Below, piece by piece: positions 1 through 8,025 of a DNA stretch of 64,000 bases. How positions within the stretch are numbered: the first letter of the stretch is position 1; every line of letters starts with the position of its first letter. The translations under genes were made by a program, and so were the position numbers. The notes below the pieces were generated by a model, which worked only from the letters and a program-made list of their open reading frames with translations, did not search any database and was not told where the DNA came from. Source of the DNA: CAYNFR01 sp964396595. GTDB taxonomy: Bacteria > Bacteroidota > Bacteroidia > Chitinophagales > Saprospiraceae. The stretch is taken from contig CAYNFR010000011.1 in the NCBI GenBank assembly GCA_964396595.1, forward strand, positions 1 through 64,000, read 5' to 3'.

Positions 1-10
1 TTTTAATGGA

Positions 11-36
11 GTAGCCACCTTCGTCAGGTGGGTTAC
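11..36. repeat. Imperfect GC-rich hairpin
   Basis: CCACCT and AGGTGG pair around a five-base loop, with partly matching GTA/TAC flanks. It lies just beyond the 3' end of the TetR gene and resembles the small palindromes in other gaps of this window. No T-run follows on either strand, so it is not a clear terminator. Positions 1-118 hold no gene I can support. Confidence 0.4.
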
Positions 37-118
37 CTTATTTATGCTTCCATTAGCTCGTCTTGAGTCAGATTACGAGAGATATCTTTATCCTCATTCT
101 CTATATCCGATCTGAAAG

Positions 119-778
119 CTACCTCCTCAATGCCGTCTCACCGAGTTGCAAACTCAACTCTTTCAAGGTTTTAAGATTTACATGCATTAATGGTGAATCA
201 TTTTTGCCGGAGGCAGTGAGAAGTTTAATATATCCGATGACCATTGTCCATCCTTGTATCGTATGAAGCATAGGGTCTATGTCCGGCTTAATACTGCCAT
301 CTGCTATGCCCCGATGAATCTCTTTGACGGTGAGCTTGATGGGGAGATTTTGCATATCCTGTATTTTTTTAAAATAAATGCTATCTGTGATCGCCTCATC
401 TTCTGCTGCCGTCGTGCCGCGCGATAGTCGTCGTATGACCGTAAAATAATCGAGCATCGATTCTGAAAACAAATAATTCTGCTCACAGAAAGTATAAAAT
501 GCTGCAAAAATTCCCATCGTAGATGCTAAGCCCGATTGATCCTTGTACCGATCTATCGTACTGTAAAATATTTCCGTCAGTGCCTGAAATGCCTCGTAGG
601 TGACCGCGAAATAAAGATTCTCTTTGCTTTGAAAATAGGTGTAGAGCGTGACCTTAGTAATTTTTGCTTCTTGCGCTATGTCTTCCATCTTGGCATTGTT
701 AATGCCATAATCAGATACCACTTTGATAGCAGCACGCACGATAGCTCTTTCCTTCTCGAGTCGCTTCTGTTGGTTCAT
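119..778 (-). CDS. TetR/AcrR family transcriptional regulator
   Basis: A 219-residue one-component repressor-like protein. The N-terminal DNA-binding domain spans about residues 10-60, with the helix-turn-helix around 'MEDIAQEAKITKVTLYTYF' and the typical TetR continuation 'SKENLYFAV'. The remaining all-helical part is the ligand and dimer domain, whose ligand cannot be read from the sequence. I chose the ATG at 778; the frame extends to a TTG at 796, but that adds only six unconserved residues. A TATCTTTTG element lies 16 bases upstream. The gene is alone on its strand and is divergent from the thioesterase operon across about 540 bases. Its target could be itself, that operon or a gene left of the window. 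Family assignment is firm; regulon unknown. Confidence 0.9.
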   Translation of the reverse strand: MNQQKRLEKERAIVRAAIKVVSDYGINNAKMEDIAQEAKITKVTLYTYFQSKENLYFAVTYEAFQALTEIFYSTIDRYKDQSGLASTMGIFAAFYTFCEQNYLFSESMLDYFTVIRRLSRGTTAAEDEAITDSIYFKKIQDMQNLPIKLTVKEIHRGIADGSIKPDIDPMLHTIQGWTMVIGYIKLLTASGKNDSPLMHVNLKTLKELSLQLGETALRR

Positions 779-793
779 AATCCAATTGAGGGG

Positions 794-802
794 CAAAAGA
801 TA
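794..802 (-). promoter_or_regulatory. Putative -7 element upstream of the TetR gene
   Basis: TATCTTTTG on the minus strand resembles the Bacteroidota -7 box TAnnTTTG with one extra T, and is followed by C. It ends 15 bases before the ATG at 778. The same nine bases precede the TPR gene at 42460. No convincing -33 box was seen. Confidence 0.3.
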
Positions 803-1140
803 GGATGTTTATTCAATACAAAACGCATAACAACAAGCCAAGTGTGTATAAGAAGTTGATCCTTTGGGTTTATCTCATGGCTTTCTACCACCCATTTAAG
901 TCTATAATGTTGTCATCTCTTTTGACGTTACTCGTCTCTCGTCTCTGGTCTGATGACGAGACAAGTTTAGCCGCGACCAAGTTGTTATATCTCGTCCAAG
1001 GGCAAGAGAAAAAATCCCGCCAAAAATGAGCGTTGCTTCTCCCAGAATCCACATGTTAAAACCCGTGGATATCAATATTCACGCCTAATTCACTATCGGA
1101 TCTACACTTCGTGAGAAGTCTATCTTTATTACAAAAAAAA

Positions 1141-1165
1141 CCCGTCAGATCAGCGACCTGACGGG
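1141..1165 (-). terminator. Intrinsic terminator, minus strand
   Basis: CCCGTCAG (1141-1148) pairs perfectly with CTGACGGG (1158-1165) around a nine-base loop. On the minus strand it is followed by a run of nine T residues (plus strand A-run at 1132-1140). It would end a minus-strand transcript starting right of 1165, yet the gene on that side is plus-strand. Confidence 0.7.
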
Positions 1166-1290
1166 AATACAAAAAATTTATTACCCCAAAAAAACCAATT
1201 GTCTATGTCTCCTTGTTTACAAAATTCATGCCATGACCTTGTACCAACCGATACCGGTTGAATAACTTATTTTCTTGTGCTAAAGCTTAT
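1141..1290 (-). ncRNA. Candidate small RNA ending at an orphan terminator
   Basis: A minus-strand transcript of about 120-150 bases would be required to make sense of the terminator at 1141-1165. Within it lies a second hairpin, CAACCG/CGGTTG with a GTAT loop, near 1246-1261. No good TAnnTTTG promoter is visible on the minus strand, and no open frame longer than a few codons is present. Purely inferential. Confidence 0.25.
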
Positions 1291-1304
1291 TGATTTTTAG
1301 CCAC

Positions 1305-1312
1305 TACCTTTG
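1305..1312 (+). promoter_or_regulatory. -7 promoter element TACCTTTG of the thioesterase operon
   Basis: An exact match to TAnnTTTG followed by CGCC and then the ATG at 1317. With only four bases between element and start codon, the transcript should be leaderless or nearly so. Confidence 0.5.
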
Positions 1313-1316
1313 CGCC

Positions 1317-2192
1317 ATGAATTCAATGCTCGGTCAACTTATTGACACCCTCACGCTCCACAAAGTGGACGATCTCGTGTACGAAGGTATCAACCTCGAT
1401 ATTGGCAGTCCGCAAGTTTATGGTGGACAAGTGCTCTCTCAATCCCTTGTCGCCGCCGGTCAGACTGTGGCAGAGGATAGATATTTACATAGTATGCATG
1501 GCTATTTCGTTCGCCGTGGCAATAATGCGAAGCCGATCCGTTTTGAAGTCGAGATAGTGCGTGATGGGGGGTCATTTTCGACGCGTCGTGTCAGAGCACT
1601 TCAAGATGGTGTGATTATCTTCGTCACGGCAGCCTCTTACCAGATAGAAGAAGAAGGCTACGAGCACCATACGACCATGCCCAATGTCACCCAACCGGAG
1701 AGCCTCAGCAGTTTTCCGGAGATTTTTGCTCAATTTGCCGAAAAATGGGATATCAAGCCAAAGGGCATCTACTCTCAACAAAGCCCCATTATATTCCGCC
1801 CTGTGGAGCATTACAATCCATTTGAGCCGGGCATTATGCCGGCGAAGAGCCACGTATGGTTCAAGCCCAATGGTGAGCTACTCATTAACAGCGGTGAAAT
1901 GGCCAAAATACTCATCGCCTACGCATCCGACTTCAACCTGCTGATCACTTCCCTGCTGCCGCACAATGTGTCCATGTTTACCAAACCCCTATTTATCGCC
2001 AGCATTGATCATGCCATGTGGTTTCACAGATCGTTCCGCTTTGATGATTGGTTATTGTATGTAGTGAGAAGTCCTAGCGCTTCCAATGCCCGAGGCTTCT
2101 GCACCGGCGAAATATTTACTCGGCAGGGTCGATTGTTAGCCTCTGTGACGCAAGAGGGGCTAATCAGAAACATGCAAGCCGATCCCCGATGA
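1317..2192 (+). CDS. Acyl-CoA thioesterase II (TesB-like, double hotdog)
   Basis: A 291-residue cytoplasmic enzyme predicted to hydrolyse acyl-CoA to free acid and CoA. The N-terminal hotdog contains 'VYGGQVLSQSLVAA' and 'HSMHGYFVRRG', both typical of TesB. The C-terminal hotdog contains 'SIDHAMWFHRSFRFDDWLL', 'SPSASNARGFCTGEIF' and 'ASVTQEGLIR', which place the expected Asp, Ser/Thr and Gln active-site residues. The length matches E. coli TesB (286). I start at the ATG at 1317, directly after a -7 box; a TTG 27 bases upstream is unlikely. Its stop overlaps the methyltransferase start (ATGA), so the two are translationally coupled. The acyl-chain preference cannot be read. Confidence 0.92.
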   Translation: MNSMLGQLIDTLTLHKVDDLVYEGINLDIGSPQVYGGQVLSQSLVAAGQTVAEDRYLHSMHGYFVRRGNNAKPIRFEVEIVRDGGSFSTRRVRALQDGVIIFVTAASYQIEEEGYEHHTTMPNVTQPESLSSFPEIFAQFAEKWDIKPKGIYSQQSPIIFRPVEHYNPFEPGIMPAKSHVWFKPNGELLINSGEMAKILIAYASDFNLLITSLLPHNVSMFTKPLFIASIDHAMWFHRSFRFDDWLLYVVRSPSASNARGFCTGEIFTRQGRLLASVTQEGLIRNMQADPR

Positions 2193-2821
2193 AAATTGAT
2201 CATCTTATTCAGTTTTATGCAGATCGTCATAGTACAGAACTCGATGATTATGCTCCGGAGGCAGAACGACTAGGAAATCTCTACAGCCACGATATACGAA
2301 TGATATCGGACAAGATCCAAGGCAAGATGCTAGCATTGTTTTCACGGTTGATAAATCCTTCATTGATCGTGGAAATAGGCACGTTTACCGGCTATAGCAC
2401 ATATATGTTATTGGCAGGGCTGAAAGATGATGGCACTTTGATTACAATAGACCATAACACGCAGTATCATCATCTGGCGAGAAAGGTCGTCAGTAATTCG
2501 CCGAAGGCGCAACAAGTAAAATGTATTCTTCAGCCGGCACTGGAAGTATTGGCAGACATGCCTTCACCTATTGACTTAGTATTTATGGATGCCGCTAAAC
2601 GCGAATATTCCCAATACTACGATATCCTGCTGCCCAAGATGCGCTCCGGTGGTCTTATAATCGCGGATAATACCCTCTGGAAAGGCAAAGTGGTTGATCC
2701 GACCAATGATACAATGGCCCTTGCTCTTGATACTTTTAATAAAAAAGTATTCTCTGACCCGCGCGTCGATACGACCTTACTCCCCCATCGAGACGGCTTG
2801 AGCCTTATATATGTGAAATAA
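2189..2821 (+). CDS. SAM-dependent O-methyltransferase (COMT-like)
   Basis: A 210-residue class I methyltransferase of the bacterial catechol/caffeoyl-CoA O-methyltransferase type. Motif I is 'VEIGTFTGYSTYMLLAGL' at about residues 61-78. 'TIDHN' ends strand beta-2, 'LVFMDAAKREYSQYYD' (about 129-144) carries the metal-binding Asp, and 'GGLIIADNTLWKGKV' is the usual metal/substrate loop. It starts inside the thioesterase stop codon and ends four bases before hemW, so all three are one operon. Substrate unknown; such enzymes methylate catechol-like hydroxyls in a metal-dependent way. Family assignment is strong. Confidence 0.9.
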   Translation: MKIDHLIQFYADRHSTELDDYAPEAERLGNLYSHDIRMISDKIQGKMLALFSRLINPSLIVEIGTFTGYSTYMLLAGLKDDGTLITIDHNTQYHHLARKVVSNSPKAQQVKCILQPALEVLADMPSPIDLVFMDAAKREYSQYYDILLPKMRSGGLIIADNTLWKGKVVDPTNDTMALALDTFNKKVFSDPRVDTTLLPHRDGLSLIYVK

Positions 2822-2825
2822 TCCT

Positions 2826-3953
2826 ATGGCAGGTATTTATATCCATATTCCCTTCTGTCGAAAAGCCTGTCACTATTGCAATTTTCATTTCAGTACTAAG
2901 CTCGAATATATAGACCGTATGGTCGATGCACTCATCCGCGAATTAGTCTTCAAAAGCAGCCGGATGGCGGGAGTAGCCATCAAGACGGTTTACTTCGGTG
3001 GTGGGACACCGTCACTGCTACAGCATGAAGATCTCGCACGATTATTAGATACGATTCATGAATACTATCTGACTGATCAACTACTGGAGCTGACACTCGA
3101 AGCTAATCCGGAAGACCTTACTTCAGATAAAATTCGCAGCCTCAGATTGCTCGGCGTCAATCGGCTCTCTATAGGCATTCAATCGATACACGACAAGGAA
3201 CTGAACTTCATGAATCGCGCACACGATAGTGCAACAGCGATTAATGCACTATTGCTGGCGCAAGACGCCGGAATAGTGAATATATCAGTAGATCTGATGT
3301 TCGGATTATTAAACAGCACGCATGCCATGTGGGAAGAAAATCTTCGTGTCATCACTGGTCTAAACATCCCTCATCTCAGTTGTTATAATCTGACGATCGA
3401 AGAGCAAACAGCATTGTCACATTGGGTCAAGCATAAGAAGGTAGCTACACAGCCTGAAGACTACCAACATGGACAGTATTATTTTGCAGATAGATTTCTT
3501 TCTGATCTCGGCTACGACCATTATGAAATATCTAATTATGCCCTACCCGGGCAAAGAAGCATACACAATAGTCAATATTGGAACGGAACGAACTATCTCG
3601 GTATAGGCCCCTCGGCACATTCATTTATCAATGGACATCGTTCATGGAACGTATCGAATAACCAGCTGTATCTCTCTCAGGCTGACCAAAGGAATTTTAT
3701 CCCTTCCATAGAAGATCTGACCATATCCGACACTTTTAATGAAATGCTCATGCTAAGACTTCGCACTGCCGAAGGCATACGCACGACTGAAATGAACAGA
3801 TTCCCCAACGCCTTTAAGGAGCATTGGTCGCGAGTATCGCAGCTCATGATCGATCGCAAGCAACTCGTCATCACTGACGAAAGAATTACGCTAGCTCGGG
3901 CATACTGGTACATGTCAGATCATCTTATATCCGAGTTGTTTTTCATAGACTGA
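2826..3953 (+). CDS. Radical SAM protein HemW (coproporphyrinogen oxidase-like, haem chaperone)
   Basis: A 375-residue radical SAM enzyme. The [4Fe-4S] motif is C11-x3-C15-x2-C18 in 'HIPFCRKACHYCNF'. Position 20 is Phe where true HemN has a fourth Cys, which fits HemW. 'TVYFGGGTPSLL' follows at about 55-66, and the length is typical for HemW (about 375-380, against about 455 for HemN). HemW is regarded as a haem-binding chaperone rather than a coproporphyrinogen dehydrogenase. It is the last gene of the three-gene operon, and hemA lies far away at 51.5 kb. Confident in family. Confidence 0.93.
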   Translation: MAGIYIHIPFCRKACHYCNFHFSTKLEYIDRMVDALIRELVFKSSRMAGVAIKTVYFGGGTPSLLQHEDLARLLDTIHEYYLTDQLLELTLEANPEDLTSDKIRSLRLLGVNRLSIGIQSIHDKELNFMNRAHDSATAINALLLAQDAGIVNISVDLMFGLLNSTHAMWEENLRVITGLNIPHLSCYNLTIEEQTALSHWVKHKKVATQPEDYQHGQYYFADRFLSDLGYDHYEISNYALPGQRSIHNSQYWNGTNYLGIGPSAHSFINGHRSWNVSNNQLYLSQADQRNFIPSIEDLTISDTFNEMLMLRLRTAEGIRTTEMNRFPNAFKEHWSRVSQLMIDRKQLVITDERITLARAYWYMSDHLISELFFID

Positions 3954-4013
3954 AACGACGAAAATAAACATGTTCATGAACCATTCTACTATTCGTTACT
4001 TTGTACTTTATTA

Positions 4014-5054
4014 ATGCGCATTTACATGACACATTCTTTTTCAATTGTATTGGCTATTGCTGCCCTTTTTCTATGTAACGCCTGCACCGTCCCACCTACG
4101 ATATATCAACCTTATGCATCCGCTCATCGCGTTGATTATAGCAGACTCGAGCAATGGGCCTCACATCCCGAAAAGCAAGACTTTGGAAATTTAGTACCAC
4201 GAGAGAGTGTAAAGCTGACATCTTCAGCGGATGTCGATGTTTTTTTCGTCCATCCGACGACCTATACAGGAAAGGCGATCAAAAAATCCTGGACGGCTCC
4301 TGTTGATGATCAGGGTATCAATGCCGCCACTGACAAAAGCACGATAAAGTTTCAAGCAAGTATTTTCAATCAAATAGGACGCCTATATGCCCCTAGATAT
4401 CGACAGGCACATATTAATGCATTCTACACTGATGATCGGGTCGCGGCAAAGAAAGCGCTTGACTTCGCGTATTTTGATGTTCTCGCAGCATTCGACCATT
4501 ACTTAAGGTATGAAAATCAAGGCAGACCCTTTATCATCGCAGCACACAGTCAGGGGACTGTCCATGCGGCGCGATTAATTAAAGAACGCATAGATGGCAA
4601 TGCTCTGCGAGATCAGCTCGTTATCGCCTATCTGGTAGGCATGCCCATCAAGGTGAACGAGTTTCAGCATATTATGCCGTGTAGAGATAGTAGTGACTTA
4701 CACTGCTTCGTCAGTTGGCGAACATTTAAAAAATCGTACATCCCTGATGATGTTCCACTTGGTGATAGCATTGCCGTACACAACCCCCTTAATTGGAAAT
4801 TAAATGGTGACTTTTCCCCCCGGGAGACTAGCAAAGGTGCGGTACTGAGGAATTTTGATAAGGTTCTTCCCAAAGCCATAGAAGCCGAAACCCACAAGGG
4901 CATCTTGTGGACCAATAAACCGAAATTCCCGATGAGCTTTCTATTCACTCGTAAAAATTACCATATAGTTGATTTTAATTTCTTCTACGAGGATGTCAAA
5001 TTAAATGCACAACAACGTGTAAAAAAATTTCTTAACAAAGAGCGTCAGGGCTGA
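4014..5054 (+). CDS. DUF3089 lipoprotein, alpha/beta-hydrolase-like
   Basis: A 346-residue predicted lipoprotein. The signal peptide ends in the lipobox 'LCNAC' with Cys24 as the lipidated residue. 'DVFFVHPTTYTG' (about 73-84) is characteristic of the DUF3089 family. 'AAHSQGT' places a GxSxG-like nucleophile at Ser179 (elbow sequence HSQG), so an esterase or lipase-like activity is plausible but unproven. The gene has its own upstream TTACTTTG element (3996-4003) and is convergent with the aminopeptidase, leaving only ten bases between stops. An internal ATG at 4026 is an alternative start. Confidence 0.85.
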   Translation: MRIYMTHSFSIVLAIAALFLCNACTVPPTIYQPYASAHRVDYSRLEQWASHPEKQDFGNLVPRESVKLTSSADVDVFFVHPTTYTGKAIKKSWTAPVDDQGINAATDKSTIKFQASIFNQIGRLYAPRYRQAHINAFYTDDRVAAKKALDFAYFDVLAAFDHYLRYENQGRPFIIAAHSQGTVHAARLIKERIDGNALRDQLVIAYLVGMPIKVNEFQHIMPCRDSSDLHCFVSWRTFKKSYIPDDVPLGDSIAVHNPLNWKLNGDFSPRETSKGAVLRNFDKVLPKAIEAETHKGILWTNKPKFPMSFLFTRKNYHIVDFNFFYEDVKLNAQQRVKKFLNKERQG

Positions 5055-5064
5055 TTAATGACTC

Positions 5065-6435
5065 CTACCCCGCCATCCGGCTTTCTATTTCATCAGCACT
5101 AGTCGCTATTTTTTTACCTAAGATCTTAGCACCATTGGCTGTAATCAGAAAATCATCTTCGATACGCACCCCGCCAAAATTCTTATAGCCCTCGAGTTTT
5201 TTGTAGTTTACAAAATCAAGGAACTTACCCTCCGATCTGCGCAGATCAATAAGAGCCGGAATGAAGTAAATCCCAGGCTCCACTGTGATCGTGTAACCCG
5301 CCTGCAATCCTTTCCCTAGCCGCAGCGAGCGCCAGCCAAATTCCTTGCGCCGACTCGTGTTTTTATCATAACCGATCAGATTCTCTCCGAGATTTTCCAT
5401 ATCATGAACATCCAGGCCTATCATGTGGCCTAGCCCATGCGGAAAGAACAAAGTGTGTACGCCTTGTTCCACCGCCTCATCAACATCACCCCTGACGAGA
5501 CCGATAGCTTTTAGTCCTTCGTATATTACTCGTGCCGCGCCACGATGCACATCCATGTATTTAACACCAGGGATGAGCTTACTTACTGCATGATTATAAG
5601 CAGCATATACAACATCATAAATCTCTCTCTGCTTATTAGTATAAACCCCGCTTACCGGCCATGTACGGGTGATATCTCCTGCATAGCCCATCGTATCCTC
5701 GCATCCACCGTCAAATAACAACAAATCTCCCTTGCCTAGCTTAAGATGGTGATGATGATTGTGTAGCACCTCACCACGCTTACTCAATATGGGGGAATAA
5801 GAAAAACAATGGTTGTGCCTCACAGCAAAGGCATGAGCTTCTGCTACAAGTTCGTATTCGTATATGCCAGCTCGCGTAATATTCATCAAGTGCTCGTGCA
5901 TATCTTGTGATAGCGCGGAGACATTGTGAAGTCGCTTGATTTCCTCTGCTGTTTTTATCGAACGCAGGGCGATGACCGCGCCTATGAGTGACTCAGAAGC
6001 TCTTTTCTCTTGTAAATGCGGTCTGACGCCAGTGAGTTGATGAAGCAATAATTGATGATCACCATGATAGGGTGGCAAAAAATGCGTTCCTTTATCTACT
6101 AAATTCTGAAGATCACGTGTTGGTCTTACTTGCTCTATCCCGGCTAGATCCGCTAACTCCCGCATACCCGGTATAGCACCCGTCCAGATCGAGTGATCGA
6201 TGCCTTGATCATCTCCGATTAAGATTGATTGCCCTGTATCGCAGTCTAGGATAAGATGGATATTCGGAATATTGAGTCCCGTGAAATAGAGCATGGTACT
6301 GTCTTGGCGAAACGGGAATGTGTTATCCCGATAATTACGCCCTAGTTCTCTGTTACCTATACATAATATGCGGCCGTCGGCCAATGATTGCATCAGCGCC
6401 TGACGACGCTGGCGATAAACTTCCGGTGTAAACAT
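5065..6435 (-). CDS. Xaa-Pro aminopeptidase (M24B, PepP-like)
   Basis: A 456-residue metalloprotease that removes an N-terminal residue before proline. An AMP_N-type N-terminal domain (about 1-130) precedes the pita-bread catalytic domain. The five dinuclear metal ligands are visible: D242 in 'FDGG', D254 in 'AGDITRTW', H337 in 'GLGHMIGLDVHD', E386 in 'TVEPGIYF' and E426 in 'GGVRIEDD'. No signal peptide is seen, so it is cytosolic. I chose the ATG at 6435 over an upstream TTG because a perfect -7 box ends three bases before it. The 'HNHHHH' run at about 225-230 is part of the normal frame. High confidence. Confidence 0.94.
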   Translation of the reverse strand: MFTPEVYRQRRQALMQSLADGRILCIGNRELGRNYRDNTFPFRQDSTMLYFTGLNIPNIHLILDCDTGQSILIGDDQGIDHSIWTGAIPGMRELADLAGIEQVRPTRDLQNLVDKGTHFLPPYHGDHQLLLHQLTGVRPHLQEKRASESLIGAVIALRSIKTAEEIKRLHNVSALSQDMHEHLMNITRAGIYEYELVAEAHAFAVRHNHCFSYSPILSKRGEVLHNHHHHLKLGKGDLLLFDGGCEDTMGYAGDITRTWPVSGVYTNKQREIYDVVYAAYNHAVSKLIPGVKYMDVHRGAARVIYEGLKAIGLVRGDVDEAVEQGVHTLFFPHGLGHMIGLDVHDMENLGENLIGYDKNTSRRKEFGWRSLRLGKGLQAGYTITVEPGIYFIPALIDLRRSEGKFLDFVNYKKLEGYKNFGGVRIEDDFLITANGAKILGKKIATSADEIESRMAG

Positions 6436-6438
6436 CTT

Positions 6439-6446
6439 CAAATGTA
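6439..6446 (-). promoter_or_regulatory. -7 promoter element TACATTTG of the aminopeptidase gene
   Basis: An exact TAnnTTTG match on the minus strand, three bases from the ATG at 6435. If used, transcription must start at or inside the start codon, giving a leaderless mRNA. Confidence 0.45.
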
Positions 6447-6576
6447 ATTATCGCACTAAGATAATTAGTCGCTCATTTAAAATCATTTTAACTATTGCCC
6501 CAAGTAATTATTCTGCCATTTCTTCAAGGGATCATGCATTAAGTTCTCAACTTGTGAAAATCAGCATGAATTTACT

Positions 6577-6603
6577 TCTGCGACTATCTGCGCTATCTGC
6601 GGG
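6577..6603 (+). repeat. TCTGCG dispersed intergenic repeat, copy 1
   Basis: Three TCTGCG units spaced about ten bases apart and ending TCTGCGGG, followed by ACTAAACAT. Similar tracts occur at 14129, 14298 (degenerate), 28163 and 33847, always between genes and always in this orientation. Confidence 0.6.
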
Positions 6604-6718
6604 ACTAAACATGTACTCAAATCGTGACTATTTAGGGCTCAATTAAACGAATTATTTTTATCACGATTGTTGCATCTTGCAGGCAAAAAGAGCGCCAAAA
6701 ATTAATAATTCCATATTG

Positions 6719-6769
6719 GTAACGACTGGCTTCACCCGTCGTTACTAATATTTTGCCCTTACAGGGCAA
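6719..6769. repeat. Pair of REP-like palindromes
   Basis: GTAACGAC (6719-6726) pairs with GTCGTTAC (6738-6745), and TTGCCCT pairs with AGGGCAA at 6753-6769 around a three-base loop. The pair resembles the paired small hairpins near 30707, 33755 and 63121. Confidence 0.55.
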
Positions 6770-6969
6770 TGACCTAAATAATTACCTCAAATCTTTATCA
6801 AGCCTAGTTATCTGCTGTGGGTAACAAAAGTGCTAATAAGTTACAAACCATATAAATGGTCAGCATTGAAAAGTAGAGAAAATGTTGAACAATTATGAAA
6901 GGGTATAACCCCGTATAGGTTTTGAATTACCAGAAACTGCTTAGCTACTGTACAATTTGACTAATTGGT

Positions 6970-7902
6970 TTACACTCTTGATTGTCTCAATGAATACCAT
7001 ACACCGATGGCAAGACTGATAGAAATAAACCCAAGGCTCACATATTCCGGAAAATGAAACTGCTTAGACAGCAACATCTTGATGCCGACGAAACTCAGAA
7101 TTGCTATTAGGCTATACTTCAGAAATTCAAATCTCGACAGCATATTGCTCAAGAAAAAGTACATTGACCTCAATCCCAGTATAGCCATGATGTTACTGGT
7201 AAAAACCAAAAAAGGATCACTGGTAATCGCCAATATAGCCGGAATACTATCTAATGCAAACAATACATCTGTGATCTCGATCACAATTAAAGCCACAAAC
7301 AGCGGCGTGGCAGCGCGCACTGCATTCTCACGCACAAAAAACTTTTGCCCATGGAAGTTCTCAGTTATCGGAAATACCTTGTTTATCTGCTTGAATATAT
7401 ATGACTCCTTCGGATCAAATGGGTCTTCCTCCGCCTTATACATCTTGTATGCCGTGTACAATAGAAACAATCCGAATACATAAATCACCCAGCCAAATTG
7501 ATTGACCAATGCCACCCCAAAGAGTATCATCAATCCTCTAAATACGATCGCTCCTAAAATTCCCCAGAATAATACGCGATGCTGAAATTCCATCGGAATC
7601 TTAAAAGAAGAAAAAATCACTGCTATCACGAAAATATTATCCACGCTAAGAGACAGCTCCACCAGATATCCGGTGATGTAAGTGACCACCGCTTGGTTAG
7701 CACTGAGCGAGTTGGGGTTTTCAACTAATCCATTCAGATAAATGTAGTAAATAGCTATGCTAAAAAGCAATGCTACACTTACCCATACCGTAGTCCATCG
7801 AGTAGCTTCTTTTACAGAAATAACATGCGCGTGGCGATTAAAAATACCGAGATCAATGGCAAGAAACACCATTATTGACACTATAAATATTAACCACACC
7901 AT
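6970..7902 (-). CDS. TerC family integral membrane protein (Alx-like)
   Basis: A 310-residue inner-membrane protein with about eight to nine hydrophobic segments. The TerC family signature is clear: acidic membrane residues in 'FLAIDLGIFNRHAHVIS' near the N-terminus, 'VELSLSVDNIFVIAVIFSSF' in the third segment, and 'VIEITDVLFALDSIPAILA' after the central loop. The length fits the longer Alx/YgjT type. Homologues are linked to manganese export or tellurite and pH stress; which applies here cannot be told. It is a single gene flanked by repeat-rich DNA upstream of its stop and by typA on the same strand about 120 bases away. Confidence 0.92.
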   Translation of the reverse strand: MVWLIFIVSIMVFLAIDLGIFNRHAHVISVKEATRWTTVWVSVALLFSIAIYYIYLNGLVENPNSLSANQAVVTYITGYLVELSLSVDNIFVIAVIFSSFKIPMEFQHRVLFWGILGAIVFRGLMILFGVALVNQFGWVIYVFGLFLLYTAYKMYKAEEDPFDPKESYIFKQINKVFPITENFHGQKFFVRENAVRAATPLFVALIVIEITDVLFALDSIPAILAITSDPFLVFTSNIMAILGLRSMYFFLSNMLSRFEFLKYSLIAILSFVGIKMLLSKQFHFPEYVSLGFISISLAIGVWYSLRQSRV

Positions 7903-8025
7903 GAGATTGTAATATTTAAGATGGATTCGAAAATTTGCATAAAGAAAAACCTAGATCCGCGCTTTAGGACTATTGATTAATAATCTTAACAGGTATGTCA
8001 TTTCTAACATTTCACTTACCCTGCT

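Larger units (their letters stand above)
779..1316. other. 538-base gap between divergent tetR and thioesterase genes
   Basis: It contains the TetR upstream element, a strong minus-strand terminator at 1141-1165, a CAACCG/CGGTTG hairpin near 1246-1261 and the -7 box of the thioesterase operon at 1305. I see no credible protein-coding gene. The short open frame 805-1029 shows no recognisable family features. Confidence 0.6.
6436..6969. other. 534-base gap rich in dispersed repeats
   Basis: It lies between the aminopeptidase and TerC genes, both on the minus strand. It contains a TCTGCG tract at 6577-6603, a perfect GTAACGAC/GTCGTTAC hairpin at 6719-6745 and a TTGCCCT/AGGGCAA hairpin at 6753-6769. 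I see no gene in it. Confidence 0.6.
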